This document shows, in pieces, positions 28,676 through 38,857 of a stretch of DNA of 64,000 bases. Position 1 is the first letter of the stretch. Each line of letters opens with the position of its first letter. The notes below the pieces were generated by a model that was not told where the DNA came from, searched no databases, and saw only the letters and a program-made list of their open reading frames with translations. Made by a program: the position numbers and the translations under genes. This DNA is from Agrobacterium tumefaciens (lineage in GTDB: Bacteria > Pseudomonadota > Alphaproteobacteria > Rhizobiales > Rhizobiaceae): positions 1,550,001-1,614,000 of the forward strand of contig CP048485.1 of NCBI GenBank assembly GCA_025560025.1, in the 5' to 3' direction.

Positions 28676-29461
28676 ATGAAGGCCGGAGATTTTATAACAG
28701 ATGTCATGCATTCCCTTGCCTTTCTCAGCCGCCTGCCGGTCCCCTCGCGCTTCTTTAATAATGCTGACGATATCTCCATGCGCCGCACCGCCCGCGCTTT
28801 TCCCGCCGCCGGCCTGCTGATTGCCCTGCCCGCCGCTTTCCTCCTCATCCTTCTCGCCACCTTCGACGCCTCGCCTCAGCTCACGGGCTGGCTCGCCATC
28901 GCCCTTATCGCGCTCATCACCGGCGCGCTGCACGAAGACGGGCTGGCCGACATGGCCGACGGTTTCGGCAGCGGCAAGGAAAAGGCGCGAACGCTTGACA
29001 TCATGAAGGACAGCCGCATCGGCAGCTATGGCACGATCGCCATGATCCTGTCCTTTGCGCTGCGCGCAACGGCACTCGCATCATTGATCGAGACCCTGCC
29101 CGCCAAAACCGCCGCCGGTTGCCTGATTGCCGCCCTGGTGATGAGCCGTGCCCTCATGGTGTGGCACTGGCAGGCGCTGCCCGCTGCAAAATCCTCGGGC
29201 ATCGCCGCTGCCGCAGGGCAGCCCGGGACAAGCGAGCGCAACATCGCGCTGACGACCGGCCTCCTGCTGTTCGTGCTCTTCACGCTGCACGCCCTGCCCT
29301 TTGTGTCGATCGTGATCGTGGTCGCCGCAGCCTGCCTGGCGGCGGCTCTTTTCGGCAGGCTCTGCGTCAGCAAGATCGATGGCCACACCGGTGATACCAT
29401 CGGCGCCTGCCAGCAGATCACGGAGATCGTGATTCTCATCGCCCTTGCCCTTGCGGCGTGA
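28676..29461 (+). CDS. cobS: Adenosylcobinamide-GDP ribazoletransferase
   Basis: An inner-membrane enzyme that joins adenosylcobinamide-GDP with alpha-ribazole, the last steps of coenzyme B12 synthesis (called CobV in Pseudomonas). The 261-residue protein has about six helices and the metal-binding motif ALHEDGLADMADGFG near residue 85, with DSRIGSYGTIAM further on. The start ATG at 28676 has GGAGAGAG upstream; the frame is open for over a kilobase upstream but that is antisense to cobT. It is divergent from cobT, so both ends of lower-ligand synthesis share a 153-bp control region. Confidence 0.95.
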   Translation: MKAGDFITDVMHSLAFLSRLPVPSRFFNNADDISMRRTARAFPAAGLLIALPAAFLLILLATFDASPQLTGWLAIALIALITGALHEDGLADMADGFGSGKEKARTLDIMKDSRIGSYGTIAMILSFALRATALASLIETLPAKTAAGCLIAALVMSRALMVWHWQALPAAKSSGIAAAAGQPGTSERNIALTTGLLLFVLFTLHALPFVSIVIVVAAACLAAALFGRLCVSKIDGHTGDTIGACQQITEIVILIALALAA

Positions 29462-29480
29462 CGGCCTGATATAGATCACC

Positions 29481-29675
29481 ATGGAAACACCCTGCATTCA
29501 CATCTGCTCCCTTGATGCGACCAACAGCCTCTGTATCGGCTGCGGCCGCACGCTGGAGGAGATCGGCGGCTGGGCGAGCTATAGCGACGAGAAACGCCGC
29601 AAGATCATGCAGGTGCTTCCGGAAAGACTGGCAAAAGCAGGCAAGGACGCCGCCAAGGAGACGCGCACCGCATGA
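29481..29675 (+). CDS. DUF1289 domain protein
   Basis: A 64-residue cytoplasmic protein with four Cys arranged as CIHIC near the start and CIGCGR near residue 20, followed by a TLEEIGGWASYSDEKRR segment. This is the complete DUF1289 family (YdhL-like) pattern, likely a metal-binding knuckle. The function is unknown. It starts 19 bp after cobS and overlaps the next gene by four bases (ATGA), so the three genes probably form one transcription unit. Confidence 0.85.
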   Translation: METPCIHICSLDATNSLCIGCGRTLEEIGGWASYSDEKRRKIMQVLPERLAKAGKDAAKETRTA

Positions 29676-30379
29676 ACAGGTTGACCATCGTTCTCCTCCT
29701 GCTGGCCGTCGGTCTCGGCCTGCTTCTCGTCAATCACGACAGCGGCCGCACCTTCGGCATCGACAACGACAAATTCGGACAGATGATCTATTTCCTGCCG
29801 ATTGCCGGGCTCCTGTCCGTCGGCATTCTGGCGGGAAGACGCGGCAGCTTCGGCACCGTCATGCGGCAGCTTGCCGTGTGGCTCGTCATCATCCTCGGCC
29901 TCGTCTCGGTCTATCTTTACCGCTACGACCTGCAATCCTTCGGCGACCGGCTGCTGGGTGGCCTGATGCCGGGCCGCGCCGTTGTGGTAACGACATCCGG
30001 CGGCGAACAGGAAATTGTGCTGCACAAATCGATGAGCGGCCATTTCGAAGCGAATGTGAGCGTCGACGGCAAGACCATCCACATGCTCGTCGATACCGGC
30101 GCAAGCTCCGTGGTGCTTGCAAATGCGGATGCGGCCGAAATCGGCATCGATACGGCGAGCCTGCGTTACACCGTGCCGGTCATGACGGCGAACGGCCGCA
30201 CGGCGGCGGCTCCCGTCACCCTGTCGGAAATCGGCATCGGCCCCATCGTGCGGCGCAACATTCCGGCCCTCGTGGCGCAGGATGGGCAATTGGGCCAAAG
30301 CCTGCTCGGCATGAGCTTCCTGTCGACGCTCGGTTCGCTGCAAATGCAGACCGATGAGCTGAGATTGAGGGATCGGTAA
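29672..30379 (+). CDS. Retropepsin-like clan AA aspartic protease
   Basis: A 235-residue membrane protein. Two to three hydrophobic helices (residues 4-20, 38-54 and 68-82) anchor it, and a retropepsin-like domain (120-235) follows with the single catalytic motif LVDTGASSVVLA (Asp141) and then the flap-like TANGRTAAAPVTL. Such proteins (TIGR02281 type) act as homodimers because each carries one aspartate. The substrate is unknown. It is translationally coupled to the DUF1289 gene by a four-base overlap. Confidence 0.87.
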   Translation: MNRLTIVLLLLAVGLGLLLVNHDSGRTFGIDNDKFGQMIYFLPIAGLLSVGILAGRRGSFGTVMRQLAVWLVIILGLVSVYLYRYDLQSFGDRLLGGLMPGRAVVVTTSGGEQEIVLHKSMSGHFEANVSVDGKTIHMLVDTGASSVVLANADAAEIGIDTASLRYTVPVMTANGRTAAAPVTLSEIGIGPIVRRNIPALVAQDGQLGQSLLGMSFLSTLGSLQMQTDELRLRDR

Positions 30380-30542
30380 AACGCGGTCGTTCGACGAATA
30401 TTCGCATTGCGCCGACACAGCCACACGTCCTGAACGAAAATTCCCTTGATGGAAGAAAATCGGGATATTCTTTTCGCCCGTGTCATCACATGGCGCAGCC
30501 TTGCCCCTTGATTCCCTCTCGATTGATAATTTATGTTGGCAA

Positions 30543-30690
30543 TGTTCTCAGGGCGGGGCGCAATTCCCCACCGGCGGTATCGGGATTTTCCCGGAGCCCG
30601 CGAGCGCTTCCGGTCTCCAAAGCCGGAAGGTCAGCAGATCCGGTGAGAGGCCGGAGCCGACGGTATAGTCCGGATGGAAGAGGACAAGGC
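30543..30690 (+). promoter_or_regulatory. FMN riboswitch (RFN element)
   Basis: The conserved RFN blocks appear in order: CTCAGGGCGGGGCGCAATTC, CCACCGGCGGTAT, CCCGCGAGCG, GTCAGCAGATCCGGTGAGA, GCCGGAGCCGACGGT and ATAGTCCGGATGGAAGAGGA. It lies about 120 bp before ribB. No T-run terminator follows; a local hairpin and CCCTT just before AAAGG at the ribB ribosome site suggest control of translation instead. Confidence 0.96.
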
Positions 30691-30808
30691 ATAGGACACC
30701 CGCGCGCTGCGGGCTTCGCATTGCATTGTTCGCCCAAGGGATATTTGGCGCTTCTCGAAGCGCGAAAATGCCGCAAAACGGCATAACCCTTGAAAGGCCA
30801 GAAAGAAA

Positions 30809-31450
30809 ATGACCATTGCTAGAATTGAAGACGCCATCGAGGCCATATCCCGTGGCGAGATGGTGATTGTGGTTGACGATGAAGACCGCGAAAACGAAGG
30901 CGATATCATCGCCGCCTCCGACAGCATCACACCCCAGCAGATCGCCTTCATGATGAACCATGCGCGCGGACTGATCTGCGTCGCCATGCCGGGCGAACGT
31001 CTGGATGCGCTCGACATTCCGCTGATGGTGTCGCGCAACACCGAATCCCTCAAGACCGCCTTCACCGTCTCGGTGGACTATATTCCGGGCACCACGACAG
31101 GTATTTCCGCCGCCGACCGGGCAGAGACAGTGCATGCGCTGGTGTCGGAGGGTTCGCGCCCGGAAGACTTCGCCCGTCCCGGCCACATCTTCCCGCTGCG
31201 CGCCAATCCGCAAGGCGTTCTCGGCCGCACCGGCCACACGGAAGCCGCCGTGGACCTCTGCCGCCTTGCCGGGAAATTTCCGTCCGGCACCATTTGCGAA
31301 ATCGCCAATGACGACGGCACCATGGCTCGCCTGCCCCAGCTCGAAGTCTTCGCCGAACGCCACGGCCTGCTCGTCGTGACGATCAAGGACCTCGTTGCTT
31401 ACCTCAAGGGCGAGGTTGTCGAGGACGTGGCACAGAAGCAGGTCGCCTGA
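30809..31450 (+). CDS. ribB: 3,4-dihydroxy-2-butanone-4-phosphate synthase
   Basis: Makes the four-carbon unit for riboflavin from ribulose 5-phosphate. The 213-residue protein is the monofunctional form; there is no GTP cyclohydrolase II domain. The catalytic acidic loop VVDDEDRENEGD lies at residues 22-32 and GHTEAAVDLCRLAG and GTICEI form the later active-site region. An FMN riboswitch lies just upstream, so expression should fall when FMN is plentiful. No other rib gene is nearby, so this appears to be a separately regulated copy. Confidence 0.96.
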   Translation: MTIARIEDAIEAISRGEMVIVVDDEDRENEGDIIAASDSITPQQIAFMMNHARGLICVAMPGERLDALDIPLMVSRNTESLKTAFTVSVDYIPGTTTGISAADRAETVHALVSEGSRPEDFARPGHIFPLRANPQGVLGRTGHTEAAVDLCRLAGKFPSGTICEIANDDGTMARLPQLEVFAERHGLLVVTIKDLVAYLKGEVVEDVAQKQVA

Positions 31451-31472
31451 TCTGCGCCTGCTTGTAAATACG

Positions 31473-31496
31473 AAAACGCCCGGCGCGAGCCGGGCG
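31473..31496 (-). terminator. Terminator of the ABC-2 exporter operon
   Basis: CGCCCGG and CCGGGCG enclose a six-base loop; on the minus strand TTTTCGTATTT follows. It lies about 30 bp after the stop codon of the permease gene and may also limit read-through from ribB. Confidence 0.65.
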
Positions 31497-31524
31497 TGAA
31501 ATGGGTAACTGAAGCGCTGAAACC

Positions 31525-32282
31525 TCAGTTCCGCAGCCGGTAACCGGTCTTGAACATCCAGCTGACGACGCCAAGGCAGATTGCGAGGAACAGCGTGATC
31601 ATCGCAAGGCTGATGACGGGATTGACGTCGGCGATCTCGTAGAAGCTCCAGCGGAAACCGCTGATGAGATACAGCACCGGATTGAAATGACTGACCGTCT
31701 GCCAGAAGGGCGGCAGCATGTCGATGGAATAGAAGCTGCCACCGAGGAAGGTCAAAGGCGGCACCACCAGCATGGGGATGAGGTTCAGCTGTTCGAAATT
31801 CGTCGCCCAGATGCCGATGATGAAACCGAACAGGCTGAAACTTACCGCTGTCAGCACAAAGAACAGGATCATCATGAACGGATGGGCAATGGTGATATCC
31901 ACGAAAAAGGATGCCGTTATCAGGATGATCGTGCCAATCATCAGGCCCTTGGTCGCCGCCGCCCCGACATAACCGGCAACAATTTCCGTCATCGACACGG
32001 GTGCCGAGAGGATTTCGTAGACCGTGCCGGTGAATTTCGGAAAATAGATGCCGAAGGAGCCGTTGGCGATACATTGCGTCAAAAGCGTCAGCATGATGAG
32101 GCCGGGCGTTATGAACGCGCCGTAGGAAACGCCTCCAACCTCCTGAATCCGCGACCCGATCGCGGTTCCGAAGACGATGAAATAAAGCGATGTGGAAATG
32201 ACCGGCGATACCACGCTCTGCAACAGGGTGCGGCGGGTGCGCGCCATTTCGAACAGGTAGATGGCCTTGATGGCTTCGAAAT

Positions 32283-32286
<4 letters not shown>
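31525..32286 (-). CDS. ABC-2 type transporter permease
   Basis: A 253-residue inner-membrane protein with six helices and the typical N-terminal amphipathic segment ([20 protein letters not shown]). Motifs such as [17 protein letters not shown] and [15 protein letters not shown] are typical of the NodJ/DrrB-like ABC-2 permeases that export lipids, polysaccharides or drugs. It overlaps the ATPase gene by four bases, so the pair is translationally coupled. Substrate unknown. Confidence 0.9.
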
Positions 32287-33209
<923 letters not shown>

Positions 33210-33313
33210 CGCGAATCTTTCGAAAAACCGAGTAAGATGCACGCCATATAGGCCGTGAAACGTGCAAATGCCAGCCCGAGAGCCTGAACACTGCGTTCCA
33301 CGGGGAAGGAAAA

Positions 33314-34135
33314 TCAGCCGTAGACACTATAGAAAAACTGCGCTGCAACGAAGACCAGAAACACCCCGAAGGCCCGTTCCAGCTGCTTCTTGCTGAGCGC
33401 ATGCGCCAGCCGCGCGCCATAGGGCGCAACGACAAGCGTGATGGGGATCAAGAGCACCACGGCGATCCAGTTGATGAAGCCGGTGGAAAATGGCGGCAGA
33501 CCCGCATCGCCCCAGCCGGCCCAGATGTAACCCAAAAGACCCGGCAGCGAAATCAGCACACCGACACCGGAAGACGTGGCAACCGCCTGATGGATGGTGC
33601 GTCCGTAGAGCGTCATGAAGGTATTGTTCATCACCCCGCCGCCAACGCCCATCAGGCCGGAAAAAAGCCCGATGCCCGTGCCCACCAGAAAACGACCCGG
33701 ATTATTCGGCAGGTCTGAACCAAGATGCCAGCTCGCGCGGTTGAAGATCATCCGGAAGGCGAGCGCGAGCGCGATGAAGGCGAAGATCAGCCGGAGCGCG
33801 ACGCTGGAGGCATGGGCGGCCACGACAGATGCGAGGATGGTGCCGAGCGGCACGGCGACGATCCAGCCCTTCAGCAGATCGATATCGACGGCGCCCTTCT
33901 GGCGATGCGTCAGAAACGAACGGATGGAGGTCGGCACGATGATGGCAAGCGACGTGCCGAGCGAAAGATGCATGCGCACCGCCTCCGGCACATCCAGCAG
34001 CCCGAAGACCTGGTAGAAGACGGGCACCAGCACCGCGCCGCCGCCGATGCCGAACAGCCCCGCCAGAAGACCGGCGATCACGCCCGCCGCTGCAAGCGCC
34101 GCGGCAAAGACCATTATCTCTGAAACAGGGGGCAT
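33314..34135 (-). CDS. TauE/SafE-family sulfite exporter-like permease
   Basis: A 273-residue protein with about eight helices in two repeats. The first repeat has [23 protein letters not shown], and the second [19 protein letters not shown], each with the glycine-rich motif of the TauE/SafE family. Members move sulfoacetate, sulfite or other organic anions. The ATG at 34135 is used; a TTG at 34150 is also possible. Upstream is a candidate promoter with a GTCACA-N4-TGTGAC inverted repeat at 34160-34175. Confidence 0.88.
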   Translation of the reverse strand: MPPVSEIMVFAAALAAAGVIAGLLAGLFGIGGGAVLVPVFYQVFGLLDVPEAVRMHLSLGTSLAIIVPTSIRSFLTHRQKGAVDIDLLKGWIVAVPLGTILASVVAAHASSVALRLIFAFIALALAFRMIFNRASWHLGSDLPNNPGRFLVGTGIGLFSGLMGVGGGVMNNTFMTLYGRTIHQAVATSSGVGVLISLPGLLGYIWAGWGDAGLPPFSTGFINWIAVVLLIPITLVVAPYGARLAHALSKKQLERAFGVFLVFVAAQFFYSVYG

Positions 34136-34159
34136 GAAGGCGGGCTCCAAGGGTCTGTT

Positions 34160-34175
34160 GTCACAAACATGTGAC
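34160..34175. promoter_or_regulatory. Inverted repeat at the TauE-like gene promoter
   Basis: GTCACA-AACA-TGTGAC is a perfect 6-4-6 inverted repeat 25 bp before the permease start. On the minus strand TTGCCG and TATGAG, 16 bp apart, lie just upstream of it, so it could be an operator. It also resembles a CRP/FNR-type half-site spacing. Confidence 0.4.
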
Positions 34176-34249
34176 CCTCATAGCGTATCAGAGACGGGCG
34201 GCAAGCCATGTTGGCCGCAGGTCAGTACGGCGCGATGTCTTTTGCCGCC

Positions 34250-34368
34250 TATCCCGCGCCGGATGGACCGCTTCTTGGGACCTTGTCCCATTGCATGCCC
34301 TTGCAAAGACGCCGATATCCCCCCGATAAGGCAGTCTTCTTCACCGGCCTTCGGGCCGGTCTTTTTTT
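34250..34368 (+). ncRNA. Candidate small RNA with terminal terminator hairpin
   Basis: Three hairpins occur in a row on the plus strand: TGGGAC-CTT-GTCCCA (34276-34290), TTGCA-N6-TGCAA (34291-34306) and ACCGGCC-N4-GGCCGGT (34343-34360), the last followed by C and seven T. Both flanking genes are on the minus strand, so no coding transcript needs this terminator. The 5' end is not defined and I recognise no known RNA family. Confidence 0.35.
34343..34368 (+). terminator. Strong orphan intrinsic terminator
   Basis: ACCGGCC-TTCG-GGCCGGT is a perfect seven-pair stem with a stable tetraloop, followed by CTTTTTTT on the plus strand. No plus-strand gene precedes it. On the minus strand there is no T run. 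Confidence 0.9.
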
Positions 34369-34479
34369 GCGCCACCATGCTCAGGACAAGTCCACTACTT
34401 GCTGTCTGGTTTAAATTCCGGGCAACCCGCATTCCCTTTGAAATCGGCGACGGAGGGGAAGGGTCACCATTCTCTCGGC

Positions 34480-34565
34480 GTCATCCTCGGCCCTGCGCCG
34501 AGGATCTAATCACGTCGAATAAAATCAATCGGTCGCAGATGCTCGGGACAAGCCCGAGCATGACG
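34480..34565. repeat. Intergenic palindrome-pair repeat, copy 2 (inverted)
   Basis: ATCCTCGGC/GCCGAGGAT and ATGCTCGGG/CCCGAGCAT hairpins are bounded by GTCAT and ATGACG. Read on the minus strand it aligns along its whole length with the copy at 15500-15585, including the central ACGTGATTAGATCCTCG stretch. Confidence 0.8.
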
Positions 34566-34629
34566 CAGGAGAGATTTCAAACTTTGTCACAAACCTCGAC
34601 AACCTTCAAATCTGCCCCGGCAGTTCGAT

Positions 34630-35940
34630 TTAATCGCAATGCCTGTAACCTGACTTGCGGGTGCGCAGGTCAAAGTGAAAATGGTTCCAGTGATTGGGAT
34701 CGCTGCCCGGCCCGAGAACGGTCGAGAAATATTTGCAGCTATCGGACCGCACCGCCTTCAGCAGCGCTTTCTCGCGGAAGGCGAAGAAGCTCTTGCTGCG
34801 AACATCGATCTCCTTGCCGTTCTTCAGCGTGATGGTGCCGATATCGATGGCGTTGCCGCGCGCATGTTCAGACCAGGGATTGCTGGAGCGCGAATTCATC
34901 TTGCGGCAGGAATAACCACCCATCGGCGTGATGCGGCCGACGCCCGAGAGATAACGGAAGCGCGAGGATGGTACGAGTTCGAACTTCACCCATTTGGCGA
35001 AGGCAAGCGTGACCTGGCAATTGAGCTTCACCGCCGGGCGGATCGCGACGCCGCTTGCCAGACCACTGAGTTCAATCGGATAATCGATACCGCAGGTCGG
35101 ACCGTCGGCAATGCGGGCGACGTCGCGGAAAGCGACACCGAGGCGGCGTAGTTCGGAGCGGCAGGCGACTTCAGAGGACGGCATGACGCCGGGTGGCATC
35201 GAGCGGTCGCTTTGCGGCCCACCCCGCGCCATGGGGTCGTTTGGCATCAACATGGCCACCTCCTCCACCGGCTGGCGGCGGGAAGACGCGCCAACGGGCG
35301 GCGGCGGTATCAGCCGCGATTGCCCGGCGCTCTGCTGCCGGCGCGGCGGAGCGACGGCGACCGGATTGTCGGTGCCGATACCATCCACCACCGGCTGCTC
35401 CGAAACGCCCTCGGCAATATCGGCATCCTGCTCTTCCGCGAGCCCACGCACCGGCTCCACGCCCAGCATGGAATCCATGTTCACCCCACCCTCGCCTTCG
35501 GCGATCTGGCTGGAGGCGACCTGCTGGTTGGGCATGGCCTGGCCTTGCATGGCCTGATTTTGCATGGTCTGGCTTTGCATGGTCTGGGTCGGCACGCTGT
35601 GGCCGCTTGCCGCCATGCGCGCCTGATGCTGGGTATCAAGCGTTGAGTAACCCTGCCCGCCCTGCGGCGATTGCAGCAGGGGGTCCTGCGAAGCGTAAGG
35701 CTCCGGCATCGGCTGCGACACGGCCGCTGGATAATCGGTGGACTGCCCGACCCGCTCGGCCTGATAGACCGCGCCTGATGGTGCGCTGTAGCCCTGCTGC
35801 CGCGATGACCGGATGGCGCTGACACGCGTGGTGCCATCAACCTCGGCCGGCGGCACGAGGCCCTCCGCCGAACACGACACCATAACCGTGGAAATCATCA
35901 GCAACGTCACAAGACGACGCGGAAGGGAAACATACGCCAT
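34630..35940 (-). CDS. Extensin-like lipoprotein
   Basis: A 436-residue exported protein. The first 25 residues form a signal peptide ending in MVSC, a variant lipobox. Residues 30-260 are low complexity, rich in Gln, Ser, Pro and Met, and include a four-fold five-residue repeat. The C-terminal domain (260-436) is the extensin-like/DUF882-related fold with GPTCGIDYPIELSGL, NPWSEHARGNAIDIGTI (conserved His and Asp) and NHWNHFHFDLRTR, the metal-binding motifs of peptidoglycan-hydrolase-like proteins. It is probably an outer-membrane or periplasmic cell-wall protein. The ATG at 35940 is supported by the signal peptide. Confidence 0.85.
   Translation of the reverse strand: MAYVSLPRRLVTLLMISTVMVSCSAEGLVPPAEVDGTTRVSAIRSSRQQGYSAPSGAVYQAERVGQSTDYPAAVSQPMPEPYASQDPLLQSPQGGQGYSTLDTQHQARMAASGHSVPTQTMQSQTMQNQAMQGQAMPNQQVASSQIAEGEGGVNMDSMLGVEPVRGLAEEQDADIAEGVSEQPVVDGIGTDNPVAVAPPRRQQSAGQSRLIPPPPVGASSRRQPVEEVAMLMPNDPMARGGPQSDRSMPPGVMPSSEVACRSELRRLGVAFRDVARIADGPTCGIDYPIELSGLASGVAIRPAVKLNCQVTLAFAKWVKFELVPSSRFRYLSGVGRITPMGGYSCRKMNSRSSNPWSEHARGNAIDIGTITLKNGKEIDVRSKSFFAFREKALLKAVRSDSCKYFSTVLGPGSDPNHWNHFHFDLRTRKSGYRHCD
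35527..35586. repeat. Four tandem 15-bp units inside the extensin-like gene
   Basis: Each unit encodes Gln-(Thr/Ala)-Met-(Gln/Pro)-x. Unit length is a multiple of three, so copy-number change would alter length but not frame. Confidence 0.85.
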
Positions 35941-36337
35941 ACGAGAACCTGTACCTTCAGCGGCCGCTATTCGCGGCAATACAGGATAAATTTTAAAGAA
36001 ATGAGGTAAACGAAACCTTATTGGTTGCGGGAAATAACGAACCTGGCTGTTGCATGACGCTGCACATGAAGGAGGCGCGATCGAAATTGGGTCGAAGGCG
36101 ATGACAGAAATGCTGAAGCCTCTCCTCCAGCATCCAGCACCGAAACCTCTCCTTCCGTCACCCGGCGCGCAAACCTCTCCTCCGTCATCCTCGGGCTTGA
36201 CCCGAGGATCCATGGTCACGCCCGGTTGTAGATCCTCGGGTCGAGCCCGAGGATGACGTCGAGTGTGAAGAGAGCTTGTCAGTCACCCAAGGGCGCAGCC
36301 AAAACCACGCCCTCCAGTTTGCCCGAAACAGACAAAA
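35941..36337. other. Intergenic region, 397 bp
   Basis: Upstream of the extensin-like gene and downstream of the chemoreceptor gene. It contains the repeat at 36184-36256; outside this I see no gene, RNA or terminator. Confidence 0.5.
36184..36256. repeat. Intergenic palindrome-pair repeat, copy 3 (variant)
   Basis: ATCCTCGGGC...CCCGAGGAT and ATCCTCGGG...CCCGAGGAT, bounded by GTCAT and ATGACG. The hairpin arms match the other two copies but the centre is shorter and different. Confidence 0.75.
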
Positions 36338-38152
36338 TCACGCCGCCAGCGAGACCCCGCGCCCTGCCCCGTTTCCGAGTTCGAAGCGTGACAACAGTGA
36401 GCGCAGCTGGTGGCTCTCCTCGGCAAGCGTCTGGCTGGCTGCCGTCGTTTCTTCCACCATGGCGGCATTCTGCTGCGTCATCTGATCCATGTGATTGACG
36501 GAGGTATTGATCTCCTGCAGGCCCGTCGCCTGTTCCCGCGCCGCCGTGGCGATGGAGTTGACGTGGCCTTCGACGCGGTTGACCAGTTCCACGATCTCGT
36601 CCAGCGCATCGCCCGTGGAGCGCACGAGCGCGACACCGCCGCCGACCTCTTCCGCAGAGCGGTTGATAAGGGTCTTGATCTCCTTGGCGGCATTGGCGGA
36701 ACGTTGCGCAAGTTCGCGCACCTCCTGCGCCACCACGGCGAAACCGCGCCCCGCTTCGCCAGCGCGAGCAGCCTCCACGCCGGCATTCAGCGCCAGAAGA
36801 TTGGTCTGGAAAGCGATTTCGTCGATGACGGAAATGATCTGCCCGATACGTTTGGACGAGTCCTCGATACGGCCCATGGCATCGACAGCGTTGCGCACGA
36901 TCTCGCCGGAGCGCCCGGCGCTGCTTTTCGTGTCCTGCACCATTTGCCGCGCCTCATTGGCGCGCTCGGAAGCGGTGCGCACCGTGGCCGTGATCTCGTC
37001 GAGAGCCGCCGCCGTCTCCTCCAGCGCCGCCGCCTGCTGTTCTGTCCGGCGCGAAAGATTGCCGGTTGCCCCGCTGATATCGGCAGCGCTGTCATTCACG
37101 ACATCGCCGGTTCTGGCAATCGCCTCGATGGCGCCGTGCAGCGCGCCGACGGCGCGGTTGAAGTCCGTGCGCAGTTTTTCATATTCGGCGCCGATATCGG
37201 CAAGCTCGACGGTCAGATCACCATTGGCGAGCGCTTCCAGCGAGTTGCCGAGCGCATTCATGGCATGGGCCTGACGTTCGGATGCGGAACGCAGGACCAT
37301 CTCATTGCCGTGCCGCGCCTCTTCCAGCGCCCGCTGCTGATCCGCCTCGCGGGCCTGCAGGGCGCTGCGTTCATTGACGCTGTCTCGCAGCACCAGCAGT
37401 GTTTTCGCAATCGCGCCGATTTCGTTGCGACGGTCTGCGAACTGGATTTCAGCCGCACCGTCCCCGTCAGCGATACGCTTCATGCTCTGGCGGATGAGAT
37501 CGATCGGCCGCGTCACGCTGCGCACGACGGCGGCGGCCACGCCAATCACCAGCAGGCCTGACAAAACACACAGCCCGATGTTGAAATAGGCATCGTTCCA
37601 GAAAACCGCCTCGAGATCATCGACATAAACCCCGGTACCGACGATCCATCCCCAGGGCGCGAAACCGGCGACATGGGAGAACTTCTCGACGGGATCCGGC
37701 GCGCCGGGCTTCGGCCAGTAATAATCAACAAAACCCTGACCGCCCGCCTTCACCGTATTCACGAATTCGACGAATAGCGCCTTGCCGTTCGGATCCTTGT
37801 TGGCGGTGAGATCGGTGCCATTCATCTCCGGCTTGATCGGATGCATCACCATTTTGGGATGCATGTCGTTGATCCAGAAGTAGCCGCTGCCATTGCCATA
37901 ACGCATCGCCGCGATCGTGGTCTTGGCCTGCTGCTGCGCTGCCTCCCGGGTCAGGGTGCCGCTCTGTTCCAGACGATAATATTGTTCGAGAATGGCAACG
38001 GCCGTTTCGTTCATGGAGGCGAGACCGGCTTTGCGCTCGCGCTCCATTTCACGGAAGGTTTCGAAGAGGCTGAACGTCAGCGCCGCGGTCAATATTGCCA
38101 GAAACAATGCAACGAGCGCATAAAGGCGCATAGATATCGTAACGTTTTTCAT
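36338..38152 (-). CDS. Methyl-accepting chemotaxis protein (sCache sensor)
   Basis: A 604-residue chemoreceptor. The order is: membrane helix 1 (residues 8-30), a single-Cache periplasmic sensor (about 40-180, with [20 protein letters not shown]), membrane helix 2 (190-213), a HAMP domain (211-265), then the cytoplasmic signalling coiled coil. Its tip, [33 protein letters not shown], is the CheA/CheW contact. The C-terminus has no NWETF-type CheR pentapeptide. The sCache_2 type often binds small organic acids. The start at 38152 has GGGGGA close by. Confidence 0.93.
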   Translation of the reverse strand: MKNVTISMRLYALVALFLAILTAALTFSLFETFREMERERKAGLASMNETAVAILEQYYRLEQSGTLTREAAQQQAKTTIAAMRYGNGSGYFWINDMHPKMVMHPIKPEMNGTDLTANKDPNGKALFVEFVNTVKAGGQGFVDYYWPKPGAPDPVEKFSHVAGFAPWGWIVGTGVYVDDLEAVFWNDAYFNIGLCVLSGLLVIGVAAAVVRSVTRPIDLIRQSMKRIADGDGAAEIQFADRRNEIGAIAKTLLVLRDSVNERSALQAREADQQRALEEARHGNEMVLRSASERQAHAMNALGNSLEALANGDLTVELADIGAEYEKLRTDFNRAVGALHGAIEAIARTGDVVNDSAADISGATGNLSRRTEQQAAALEETAAALDEITATVRTASERANEARQMVQDTKSSAGRSGEIVRNAVDAMGRIEDSSKRIGQIISVIDEIAFQTNLLALNAGVEAARAGEAGRGFAVVAQEVRELAQRSANAAKEIKTLINRSAEEVGGGVALVRSTGDALDEIVELVNRVEGHVNSIATAAREQATGLQEINTSVNHMDQMTQQNAAMVEETTAASQTLAEESHQLRSLLSRFELGNGAGRGVSLAA

Positions 38153-38406
38153 ATTCCCCCCAACGCCGCTGACGGCACTTCGACCAGCCGATGTTAAGGT
38201 TGAAAAATTTATTATCATTAAATACGCATATTATACGTTAGTATTATTCCATAACCGCTTCCTGAGCCCCACCGAATACTCTTCGCAGGCGGTCAAGATC
38301 GGCACGGCAACCCGAAATCCGACAACAGCCCTGTGGCTTTAAAGGGCTCGTTAACCCTGGCGTCCTATCCTTGTCTGCCAAAATATACGGTATTGGGAGG
38401 CGCGCG

Positions 38407-38721
38407 ATGGCACGGCCGAATTTCCGCTTTACGCATTACGACCTGAAGGAATTGCGGGCTGGGACGACCATTGAAATATCCCTGTCGGCCGTCAACAATG
38501 TGCGGCTGATGACGGGCGCGAATTTCCAGCGTTTTACCGAATTACTCGACTTCAAATATCTCGGTGGCGTCGCGAAAAAATCGCCGATCCGCATCAGCAT
38601 TCCCGAGACAATGCACTGGCATCTGATAATCGATGCGGAAGGGCATAGCGGCCTGGCGGAATCCTCGGTCAAGATGCTGCCAGCGCCGGCGCAGACCGTG
38701 CAACACCGCAAAGCTTCATGA
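38407..38721 (+). CDS. DUF1883 domain protein
   Basis: A 104-residue soluble protein beginning NFRFTHYDLKELRAGTTIEI and continuing LMTGANFQRFTELLDFKYLGG, the DUF1883 family pattern. The function is unknown; in some bacteria the domain is found fused to other modules that interact with TIR or similar partners. The ATG at 38407 has GGGAGG seven bases upstream. It is divergent from the chemoreceptor gene and not part of an operon. Confidence 0.8.
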   Translation: MARPNFRFTHYDLKELRAGTTIEISLSAVNNVRLMTGANFQRFTELLDFKYLGGVAKKSPIRISIPETMHWHLIIDAEGHSGLAESSVKMLPAPAQTVQHRKAS

Positions 38722-38857
38722 TTTCCATTTAAAAACAAATGGATGGTGCAGCTTTGCGACTCACTTTGCCAAGCACCTGATTCTTTTTATGAAGAGAGGC
38801 GCATCAAACAGTTCTGGAAAATGCGTGGCGGCCTCCGTCCGAAACTCCGGAAAAGCA

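Noticed and set aside
30809..31450. Bifunctional RibBA
   Set aside because: The frame ends after the butanone-phosphate synthase domain; no GTP cyclohydrolase II sequence follows.
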